18,825 nt of DNA, taken from an uncultured Alistipes sp. GTDB taxonomy: Bacteria; Bacteroidota; Bacteroidia; Bacteroidales; Rikenellaceae. Below the pieces are notes generated by a model. The model ran no database searches. It had not been told where the DNA came from and saw only the letters and a program-made list of their open reading frames with translations. Positions 12,892 through 18,825 of the stretch are shown piece by piece; within the stretch, counting starts at the first letter, position 1, and every line of letters starts with the position of its first letter. The stretch lies in the NCBI GenBank assembly GCA_947178455.1, contig CAMWYI010000018.1, positions 1 to 18,825 of the forward strand, read 5' to 3'. Both the position numbers and the translations under genes were made by a program.

Positions 12892-13716
12892 TTATTTTTT
12901 CTTACGGGAAATAATGAATTTCGAGGTCGTCTTCTTGGGGTTGCGCGTCTTGTAACCCTTAGCCAACAGACCCTTGCGCGAACGCGGGTGTCCACCCGAA
13001 GCACGGCCTTCGCCACCACCCATCGGGTGATCGACGGGGTTCATCACGACGCCTCGGTTGCGGGGACGGCGTCCCAGCCAACGTTCACGACCTGCTTTGC
13101 CCGAGCTTTCGAGGTTGTGGTCGATGTTCGACACGACCCCGACCGTCGCGCGGCAGGTTACGAGTACCATACGAGTCTCACCCGAAGGCAACTTGATGAT
13201 GGCGAATTTGCCCTCGCGTGCCAGCAGTTGAGCATACGAACCGGCCGAACGGGCCATTGCGGCGCCCTGACCGGGGTAGAGTTCGATGTTGTGGATGACC
13301 GTACCGAGCGGAATATCGCTCAAAAAGAGCGTGTTGCCCACTTCGGGAGCAGCGCCCGCGCCGCTCATGACGGTTTGACCCACTTGCAGTCCGTTCGGTG
13401 CGAGGATGTAGCTCTTCACGCCGTCGGCATAGACCAGCAGTGCAATGCGTGCGGTACGATTGGGGTCGTACTCGATCGACTTAACGGTAGCGGCTACCCC
13501 GTCCTTCGCACGTTTGAAATCGACCAGACGATACATCTGCTTGTGGCCGCCGCCGATGTAGCGTACGGTCATTTTACCGCTGTTGTTGCGTCCGCCCGAA
13601 CTCTTCTTGGGAGCGAGGAGCGATTTTTCCGGCGTGCTCTTCGTGATTTCGTCGAAAGTGCCGATTATCTTGTGTCGCGTACCTGCGGTTACAGGTTTGA
13701 ATTTTTTTACTGCCAT
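12892..13716 (-). CDS. rplB: 50S ribosomal protein L2 (uL2)
   Basis: L2 is among the most conserved large-subunit proteins, required for subunit association and close to the peptidyl-transferase centre. The product has 274 residues, normal length. The OB-fold and SH3-like domains show NNSGKMTVRYIGGGHKQMYR, GAAMARSAGSYAQLLAREG and SGETRMVLVTCRATVG. The C-terminal signature MNPVDHPMGGGEGRASGGHP is intact, with His230 matching the critical E. coli His229. It is 5 nt after rplW and 16 nt before rpsS. Confidence 0.99.
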   Translation of the reverse strand: MAVKKFKPVTAGTRHKIIGTFDEITKSTPEKSLLAPKKSSGGRNNSGKMTVRYIGGGHKQMYRLVDFKRAKDGVAATVKSIEYDPNRTARIALLVYADGVKSYILAPNGLQVGQTVMSGAGAAPEVGNTLFLSDIPLGTVIHNIELYPGQGAAMARSAGSYAQLLAREGKFAIIKLPSGETRMVLVTCRATVGVVSNIDHNLESSGKAGRERWLGRRPRNRGVVMNPVDHPMGGGEGRASGGHPRSRKGLLAKGYKTRNPKKTTSKFIISRKKK

Positions 13717-13721
13717 CTCCG

Positions 13722-14012
13722 TTAGATATTACTGTAAAAATCGATCTTATCGCCCTCTTTCAGCGTAACGATGGCCTTCTTGTAGTTGTTGGCCCGTCCT
13801 TCGAGAAGACCCGCCTTCGTATAGCGGCTTTTCTGTTTGCCCATGTAGTTCACGGTGTTGACATCGGTCACGACGACGTTGTACATCTGCTCTACGGCAG
13901 TGCGGATCTGCAATTTGTTAGCCCTCACATCGACGATGAAACCGTAGCGATTCAACTTTTCGCCCTGAATCGTCATTTTTTCGGTCAGTACCGGCTTAAT
14001 AATAATTTCCAT
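13722..14012 (-). CDS. rplW: 50S ribosomal protein L23 (uL23)
   Basis: L23 forms the main docking platform at the tunnel exit for trigger factor and SRP. The product has 96 residues. It starts MEIIIKPVLTEKMTIQGEKL, followed by YGFIVDVRANKLQIRTAVEQMYNV and the VNTVNYMGKQKSRY loop. The ending KEGDKIDFYSNI agrees with Bacteroidota homologues. It lies 15 nt after rplD and 5 nt before rplB. Confidence 0.98.
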   Translation of the reverse strand: MEIIIKPVLTEKMTIQGEKLNRYGFIVDVRANKLQIRTAVEQMYNVVVTDVNTVNYMGKQKSRYTKAGLLEGRANNYKKAIVTLKEGDKIDFYSNI

Positions 14013-14027
14013 TTGAGTCTTTCGTTT

Positions 14028-14654
14028 TTAAGCTAACATCGTATTCAGAATCTGCTCGGCGCCCTCGACCAGCACGACGGCCGAAGCGTTCATCACGTCG
14101 TAGGTGCAGAGGTTCTGCGCCAACACGGGCTTCACGTAGGGCAGGTTGCGGCAGGAGAGCTGCAGATTGACGTTCGATTCGGGAAGTACCAGCAGTACTT
14201 TCTTGTCCGAAACTTTCAGTGCCTCGGCCATCGCTGCTACGTTTTTGGTCTTCGGCAGCTCGTACTTCTGCGGTTCGAGCACGCTGATAACACCGGCTTG
14301 TGCCTTGTAGGTCAACGCGCTGCGGCGAGCCAGCTGTTTCAGTTTCTTGTTCAATTTGAAGTGGTAGTCGCGGGGTACGGGACCGAATACGCGGCCACCG
14401 CCCGGGAACAACGGCGACAGGATGCTGCCCGAACGGGCGCCGCCGGTACCTTTCTGACGTTTCAGTTTGCGGGTCGAACCGGCCACCTCGTTACGTTGTT
14501 TGGCCTTGTGGGTACCCTGACGCTGGTCGGCGAGGTACTGCTTCACATCGAGATAGATTGCGTGGTCATTAGCCTCCACGCCGAAAACGGCATCCGAAAG
14601 GACTACCTTGCGGCCCGTTTCTTTTCCTTGTGCATTCAATACAGCTAATTCCAT
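14028..14654 (-). CDS. rplD: 50S ribosomal protein L4 (uL4)
   Basis: L4 helps start large-subunit assembly and its loop forms the tunnel constriction. In E. coli it also represses its own operon. Starting at ATG 14654-14652 the product has 208 residues (MELAVLNAQGKETGRKV). An ATG four codons upstream would overlap rplC and add MRSS, which is not a family feature. The tunnel loop KRQKGTGGARSGSILSPLFP is intact without the deletions linked to macrolide resistance. The start is one base after the rplC stop, so the two are coupled. Confidence 0.98.
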   Translation of the reverse strand: MELAVLNAQGKETGRKVVLSDAVFGVEANDHAIYLDVKQYLADQRQGTHKAKQRNEVAGSTRKLKRQKGTGGARSGSILSPLFPGGGRVFGPVPRDYHFKLNKKLKQLARRSALTYKAQAGVISVLEPQKYELPKTKNVAAMAEALKVSDKKVLLVLPESNVNLQLSCRNLPYVKPVLAQNLCTYDVMNASAVVLVEGAEQILNTMLA

Positions 14655-14655
14655 A

Positions 14656-15270
14656 CTACTTCTCAATCGTTAAGTAAGCACCTTTGGCACCCGGAATCGA
14701 CCCCTTCACGAGGATGAGGTTGCTTTCGGGAATCACCTTCAACACACGCAGGTTCAACACTTTGACCTGCTCGCCGCCCATGCGGCCGGGCAGACGTTTG
14801 CCCTTGAATACGCGCGACGGATAGGACGAAGCACCCAACGAACCGGGCTTGCGCTGACGGTTGTGCTGGCCGTGCGTCTGGCCGCCGACGCCGCCGAAGC
14901 CGTGACGCTTCACGACGCCCTGAAAACCTTTACCTTTTGAAATCCCGGTCACATCGACCCAGTCCTCTTCCGAGAAGAGGTCTACGGTCAGCGTGTCGCC
15001 GAGCGCCACTTCCGGCATCCCCTTGAACTCCGCCAACTTGCGTTTGGGAGTGGTGCCGGCTTTCTTGAAGTGGCCCAACAGGCTGTTGCTGGTGTGCTTT
15101 TCGCTCTTTTCGTCATAGGCAATCTGCACCGCCTCGTAGGAGTCCTTCTCGACGGTTTTGATTTGCGTAACTACGCACGGACCAGCTTCGATGACAGTGC
15201 ATGGTATATTCTTACCCTCGGCACTGTAAACGGAAGTCATTCCGATTTTCTTTCCAATAAGTCCTGACAT
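14656..15270 (-). CDS. rplC: 50S ribosomal protein L3 (uL3)
   Basis: L3 is an assembly initiator whose central extension reaches the peptidyl-transferase centre. The product has 204 residues. It starts MSGLIGKKIGMTSVYSAEGK. The extension carries GFQGVVKRHGFGGVGGQTHG and SLGASSYPSRVFKGKRLPGR, with the Gln that is methylated in E. coli apparently conserved. It follows rpsJ after a 114-nt repeat-containing spacer, unusual for the first step of an S10 operon. It is joined to rplD by a 1-nt gap. Confidence 0.99.
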   Translation of the reverse strand: MSGLIGKKIGMTSVYSAEGKNIPCTVIEAGPCVVTQIKTVEKDSYEAVQIAYDEKSEKHTSNSLLGHFKKAGTTPKRKLAEFKGMPEVALGDTLTVDLFSEEDWVDVTGISKGKGFQGVVKRHGFGGVGGQTHGQHNRQRKPGSLGASSYPSRVFKGKRLPGRMGGEQVKVLNLRVLKVIPESNLILVKGSIPGAKGAYLTIEK

Positions 15271-15272
15271 TG

Positions 15273-15286
15273 TTATTAAGTTGTTT
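15273..15286 (-). repeat. 14-nt initiation-leader motif, rplC copy
   Basis: AAACAACTTAATAA on the transcribed strand ends 2 nt before the rplC ATG. The same 14 nt lie ahead of rplF at 7966-7979. The rpsG leader (AAAACTGAATAACAATG) is a near relative. The exact match is visible; a shared role in initiation is inference. Confidence 0.45.
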
Positions 15287-15375
15287 TACAGCTATTTTGC
15301 GAATTTCACAATCTGTCTTGCGAATGAATCGTTGCAGCTATTTTTACAAACAGGTTGTTTTACATGCGGTTGCAG
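15281..15375 (-). repeat. Interleaved short direct repeats between rpsJ and rplC
   Basis: On the plus strand TTGTTTTACA occurs at 15281-15290 and 15355-15364, CAGCTATTTT at 15289-15298 and 15335-15344, and GTTGCAG at 15331-15337 and 15369-15375. All lie in the 114-nt noncoding gap. The pattern looks like a partly duplicated leader or a set of repeated binding sites. No promoter of the TTTG/TAnnTTTG type was found here. Confidence 0.45.
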
Positions 15376-15384
15376 CCGCCGTCA

Positions 15385-15690
15385 TCACACCTTGATTTCC
15401 ACTTCGACACCCGACGGCAATTCCAGTTTCATCAACGCGTCGATTGTCTTGGGGGTCGACGAATAGATGTCCAGAATGCGTTTGAAGGTGCACAACTGGA
15501 ACTGCTCGCGGGCCTTCTTGTTGACGAAGGTCGAACGGTTCACCGTAAAAATCCGTTTGTGCGTGGGCAGAGGCACCGGGCCGCTGACAACGGCACCCGT
15601 GCTCTTGACCGTCTTCACGATCTTCTCCGAGGATTTGTCCACGAGATTGTGATCGAACGACTTTAATTTGATTCTGATTTTCTGATTCAT
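15385..15690 (-). CDS. rpsJ: 30S ribosomal protein S10 (uS10)
   Basis: S10 belongs to the 30S head and also joins transcription antitermination complexes as NusE. The product has 101 residues. It starts MNQKIRIKLKSFDHNLVDKS, continues with GPVPLPTHKRIFTVNRSTFV and REQFQLCTFKRILDIY, and ends SGVEVEIKV. No change stands out in the loop linked to tetracycline-class resistance. It is only 10 nt after fusA, with no tuf between them, so the str and S10 operons are continuous here. rplC follows after 114 nt. Confidence 0.99.
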   Translation of the reverse strand: MNQKIRIKLKSFDHNLVDKSSEKIVKTVKSTGAVVSGPVPLPTHKRIFTVNRSTFVNKKAREQFQLCTFKRILDIYSSTPKTIDALMKLELPSGVEVEIKV

Positions 15691-15700
15691 AATCGTTGGC

Positions 15701-17815
15701 TTATTCTATTTCCTTACGTTTACCGCTCGACTTCTCGATGATTTCCTTGGCCAAGTTGGCGGGAACCTCCTCGAAGTGCGAGAACTCCATCGACGACGTG
15801 GCGCGGCCCGACGAAATCGTACGCAGCACGGTCACGTAACCGAACATTTCCGACAGCGGCACTTTGGCTTTGACCACCCGGGCGGTGCCTTTCGACTCCA
15901 TGCCGGTGATTTGGCCGCGACGCTTGTTCAGGTCGCCGATGATGTCGCCCATGTTCTCTTCGGGCGTAACGACTTCGACCGTCATGATAGGCTCCATGAT
16001 GACCGAACCGGCCTTCGGAGCAGCGACGCGATAGCCGTTGCGGGCAGCGATTTCGAACGACAACTGGTCGGAGTCGACCGGGTGGAACGAACCGTCTTTC
16101 AGCGTCACCTTCATCGAGTCCATCTTGTAGCCGGCGAGCGCACCGTTGGCCATAGCGGCCTCGAAGCCCTTTTGTACCGACGGGATAAACTCTTTCGGAA
16201 TGTTACCGCCCTTGACTTCGTCGACGAACGTCAGACCCATCTTGCCCTCTTCGGCCGGGCCGATTTCGAAGATGATGTCGGCGAACTTACCGCGACCGCC
16301 GGTCTGTTTCTTGAAGACTTCGCGGTGTTGTACGGTCTTGGTCAGCGCCTCCTTGTAGTTCACCTGCGGAGCGCCCTGATTGATTTCGACGCCGAATTCG
16401 CGACGCAGACGGTCGACGATGATGTCGAGGTGCAACTCGCCCATACCGCTGATGACGGTCTGGCCCGAATCTTCGTCGGTGTGTACCGTGAACGTCGGGT
16501 CTTCTTCGGCCAGTTTGCCGAGCGCGATGCCCAGTTTATCGAGGTCTTTCTGCGTCTTGGGTTCTACGGCCAAGCCGATTACCGGTTCGGGGAACGTCAT
16601 CTGTTCCAGCACGATAGGTGCATTCTCGGCGCAGAGCGTATCGCCCGTGCGAATCTCCTTGAAACCTACGGCAGCGCAAATATCGCCCGCCGTGACGGTC
16701 TCCATCGGGTTCTGTTTGTTGGCGTGCATCTGGTAGATGCGGCTGATGCGTTCGCGCTTGCCGCTGCGAGCGTTGAGCACATACGAACCGGCATCGAGCT
16801 TGCCCGAGTAAACGCGGACGAAAGCCAAACGGCCCACGAACGGGTCGGTCGCGATTTTGAACGCCAAACCGCAGAACGGGTCGTCCTCGCTCGACTGACG
16901 CACCTCTTCGGCGTCGGTCTTGGGGTTAATACCCTTCACGGGGGGCACGTCCAGCGGCGACGGCAGGAACGCCATCACGTAGTCGAGCAGCTTCTGCACG
17001 CCCTTGTTGTGGAACGACGAGCCACACATCATCGGCACGAGCTGCATCGAAATCGTAGCCTTGCGGATAGCGACGAGCAACTCTTCGGGCGTAATCGAAT
17101 CGGGATTCTCGAAGAATTTTTCCATCAGCGCATCGTCGGTCGAAGCGACCTCCTCGATGAGCTTCGCACGCCACTCGGCGGCTTCGGCTTTCATCGAATC
17201 GGGAATCTCGCGCAACTCGAAGTTATCGCGGACGGTCTTGTCGTCGAAGTAGTAAATCGCATTATTATATATAAGGTCTACCAGTCCCTCGAATTTGTCT
17301 TCGGCACCGATAGGCAGCACGACCGGCAGTGCGGTCGCACCGAAATGCTCCTTGATTTGAGCGCACACGGCCAAGAAGTCGGCACCCGTGCGGTCCATCT
17401 TGTTGACGTAACCGATACGCGGCACGTTGTACTTGTCGGCCTGACGCCAAACGGTCTCCGACTGGGGCTCCACGCCGCCGACCGCACAGAACGTAGCGAT
17501 CGCGCCGTCCAGCACACGCAGCGAACGTTCCACCTCGACCGTGAAGTCGACGTGTCCCGGGGTGTCGATCAGGTTGATCTGGTACTGGTGGTCCTTGTAC
17601 TGCCAGAACGCCGTCGTAGCGGCCGACGTAATGGTGATACCGCGCTCCTGCTCCTGCACCATCCAGTCCATCGTCGCGCCGCCTTCGTGCACCTCGCCGA
17701 TTTTGTGGGTCTTGCCGGTGTAGAAGAGGATACGCTCCGACGTAGTGGTCTTGCCGGCGTCGATGTGGGCCATGATGCCGATATTGCGGGTATAATGCAA
17801 ATCTCTGGTTGCCAT
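15701..17815 (-). CDS. fusA: Elongation factor G
   Basis: EF-G is the cytoplasmic GTPase that drives translocation and, with RRF, ribosome recycling. The product has 704 residues. The G domain is intact: AHIDAGKTT at 16-24 (G1), RGITI at 58-62 (G2), DTPGH at 84-88 (G3) and NKMD at 138-141 (G4). Domains II-V follow, with GMGELHLDIIVDRLRREFGV in domain III and the domain IV region AGYKMDSMKVTLKDGSFHPV. The intact GTPase site and ribosomal-operon location fit the canonical factor rather than an EF-G2 paralogue. It lies 15 nt after rpsG and 10 nt before rpsJ. Confidence 0.99.
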   Translation of the reverse strand: MATRDLHYTRNIGIMAHIDAGKTTTSERILFYTGKTHKIGEVHEGGATMDWMVQEQERGITITSAATTAFWQYKDHQYQINLIDTPGHVDFTVEVERSLRVLDGAIATFCAVGGVEPQSETVWRQADKYNVPRIGYVNKMDRTGADFLAVCAQIKEHFGATALPVVLPIGAEDKFEGLVDLIYNNAIYYFDDKTVRDNFELREIPDSMKAEAAEWRAKLIEEVASTDDALMEKFFENPDSITPEELLVAIRKATISMQLVPMMCGSSFHNKGVQKLLDYVMAFLPSPLDVPPVKGINPKTDAEEVRQSSEDDPFCGLAFKIATDPFVGRLAFVRVYSGKLDAGSYVLNARSGKRERISRIYQMHANKQNPMETVTAGDICAAVGFKEIRTGDTLCAENAPIVLEQMTFPEPVIGLAVEPKTQKDLDKLGIALGKLAEEDPTFTVHTDEDSGQTVISGMGELHLDIIVDRLRREFGVEINQGAPQVNYKEALTKTVQHREVFKKQTGGRGKFADIIFEIGPAEEGKMGLTFVDEVKGGNIPKEFIPSVQKGFEAAMANGALAGYKMDSMKVTLKDGSFHPVDSDQLSFEIAARNGYRVAAPKAGSVIMEPIMTVEVVTPEENMGDIIGDLNKRRGQITGMESKGTARVVKAKVPLSEMFGYVTVLRTISSGRATSSMEFSHFEEVPANLAKEIIEKSSGKRKEIE

Positions 17816-17830
17816 CTTTGCGTCCTGTTT

Positions 17831-18307
17831 TTAGAATCTGAAATGAGCGAATGCCTTGTTGGCCTCGGCCATGCGGTGCATCTCCTCCTTGCGTTTGAAC
17901 GCGGCGCCCTGTTGGTTGTAGGCGTCCACGATTTCGGCAGCGAGTTTGTCAGCCATCGTCTTTCCGGCGCGCTTGCGGGAAAAGAGGACAAGGTTTTTCA
18001 TGGAAATAGAAATCTTGCGCTCCGGACGAACCTCCATCGGAACTTGGAACGTCGCACCGCCGATACGCTTCGATTTCACTTCGACTTGGGGTGTGATGTT
18101 CTCCAAGGCCTGTTTCCAGATTTCCAGCGGAGATTTATCAGCATCCTTCATCTTCTTGCCGACGAGTTCCAACGAATCGTAGAAAATCGTGTAGGCAATA
18201 CTCTTCTTACCATCCAGCATGAGGTTGTTCACGAAACGGGTCACAGCCACGTCTCCGAACTTCGGATCCGGAAGTAGAATTCGCTTTTTTGGTTTGGCTT
18301 TTCTCAT
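17831..18307 (-). CDS. rpsG: 30S ribosomal protein S7 (uS7)
   Basis: S7 is the primary binder of the 3' major domain of 16S rRNA and borders the E site. In E. coli it represses str-operon translation. The product has 158 residues, the common bacterial length. Motifs are FVNNLMLDGKKSIAYTIFYD, the beta-hairpin KSKRIGGATFQVPMEV at 78-93, and a C-terminal KRKEEMHRMAEANKAFAHFR. A 69-nt spacer separates it from rpsL, with a leader similar to that of rplC. fusA follows after 15 nt. Confidence 0.99.
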   Translation of the reverse strand: MRKAKPKKRILLPDPKFGDVAVTRFVNNLMLDGKKSIAYTIFYDSLELVGKKMKDADKSPLEIWKQALENITPQVEVKSKRIGGATFQVPMEVRPERKISISMKNLVLFSRKRAGKTMADKLAAEIVDAYNQQGAAFKRKEEMHRMAEANKAFAHFRF

Positions 18308-18376
18308 TGTTATTCAGTTTTGCGGCTCACACCGCTTTTTCATTAAATTTGCTTTGCTGCAATCAGCCGTTCAAAA

Positions 18377-18760
18377 TTATTTATTGGCTGCTTTGGGGCG
18401 TTTGGCTCCGTACTTCGAGCGACGCTGGCGACGACCGTCTACGCCGGCCGAGTCGAGGGCACCGCGCACGAGGTGATAACGCACACCCGGAAGGTCTTTC
18501 ACACGACCGCCGCGCACCAGCACGATGGAGTGTTCCTGCAAATTGTGTCCTTCGCCCGGGATGTACGCATTGACTTCCTTGCCGTTGGTCAGTCGGACAC
18601 GGGCGACTTTACGCATCGCCGAGTTCGGCTTTTTGGGGGTCGTCGTGTAGACACGGGTACAAACGCCACGGCGTTGCGGACAAGCGGCCAATGCGGGGGA
18701 TTTGGATTTGTCCTCCAACTTCGTGCGGCCGTTTCTCACTAACTGTTGAATAGTTGGCAT
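18377..18760 (-). CDS. rpsL: 30S ribosomal protein S12 (uS12)
   Basis: S12 sits at the decoding centre and controls accuracy; it is the classic streptomycin target. The product has 127 residues, starting MPTIQQLVRNGRTKLEDKSK. The decoding loops TTPKKPNSAMRKV and RVKDLPGVRYH are intact. K43 and K88 are both Lys, so the common streptomycin-resistance changes are absent. D89, the residue that is methylthiolated in E. coli, is present. It is the first gene of the block inside the window. The upstream leader is cut by the right edge, so its promoter may lie outside. Confidence 0.99.
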   Translation of the reverse strand: MPTIQQLVRNGRTKLEDKSKSPALAACPQRRGVCTRVYTTTPKKPNSAMRKVARVRLTNGKEVNAYIPGEGHNLQEHSIVLVRGGRVKDLPGVRYHLVRGALDSAGVDGRRQRRSKYGAKRPKAANK

Positions 18761-18825
18761 TTCTTAAAACTGTCCTTTAATGGTTAAAATTTTCTATTTC
18801 CGTATTTTTTGTCCAAAATATGGAC
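18761..18825 (-). promoter_or_regulatory. rpsL leader with terminal inverted repeat, promoter not resolved
   Basis: The 65 nt before rpsL are A/T-rich. At the window edge (18811-18825) is a perfect inverted repeat GTCCA-N5-TGGAC. It contains TATTTTG on the minus strand, one base short of the -7 consensus TAnnTTTG; a matching -33 TTTG would lie beyond the edge. It could be the start region of the str transcript, an operator or a leader hairpin. The window does not allow a decision. Confidence 0.25.

Noticed and set aside
12188..14654. Macrolide-resistance changes in L4 or L22
   Set aside because: The tunnel loops of both proteins show no deletion or insertion by eye.
15776..18277. 833-residue open frame on the plus strand
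   Set aside because: It lies wholly antisense to fusA and rpsG. Its protein is rich in His, Arg, Asp and Val as expected from the mirror of GC-biased codons, and no domain is recognisable.
18377..18760. Streptomycin-resistance form of rpsL
   Set aside because: K43, K88 and the PKKPNS loop are all wild type.

Overview
The window is one long block of translation genes, all on the minus strand. It carries the fused str, S10, spc and alpha ribosomal-protein operons. In the direction of transcription (right to left) the order is rpsL, rpsG, fusA, rpsJ, rplC, rplD, rplW, rplB, rpsS, rplV, rpsC, rplP, rpmC, rpsQ, rplN, rplX, rplE, rpsN, [433-nt gap], rpsH, rplF, rplR, rpsE, rpmD, rplO, secY, map, infA, rpmJ, rpsM, rpsK, rpsD, rpoA and rplQ. 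The last gene runs off the left edge. I see no RNA gene, mobile element, CRISPR array or plus-strand gene.

The gene order points to Bacteroidota, most likely Bacteroidales: no tuf follows fusA, and map-infA-rpmJ sits between secY and rpsM. The RpoA, L4 and SecY sequences resemble that group, start codons follow A-rich leaders with few Shine-Dalgarno motifs, and one promoter fits the Bacteroidota -33 TTTG / -7 TAnnTTTG pattern. Base composition is moderately GC-rich by eye, which would suit Alistipes or other Rikenellaceae, but the genus is a guess.

The products work as one unit. S3, S4, S5, S7, S8, S10-S14, S17 and S19 build the small subunit. L2-L6, L14-L18, L22-L24, L29, L30 and L36 build the large subunit. 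EF-G translocates the ribosome and IF-1 helps initiation. Methionine aminopeptidase trims new chains, SecY exports or inserts them, and RpoA is the RNA polymerase alpha subunit.

Most spacers are 0-30 nt. The longer ones are rpsN-rpsH (433 nt), rplF-rpsH (143), secY-map (123), rpsK-rpsD (119), rpsJ-rplC (114), rpsL-rpsG (69), map-infA (55) and rpmJ-rpsM (46). The 433-nt gap is the least ordinary part. It holds stem-loops after rpsN, a terminator-like hairpin, a good promoter in the operon direction and a leader of about 200 nt before rpsH. I did not find a new biological system. The points worth checking are this operon split, an extra N-terminal hydrophobic segment on SecY, a half-degenerate L36 zinc site, an arginine-rich S3 tail, and repeat-rich leaders before rplC and rplF.
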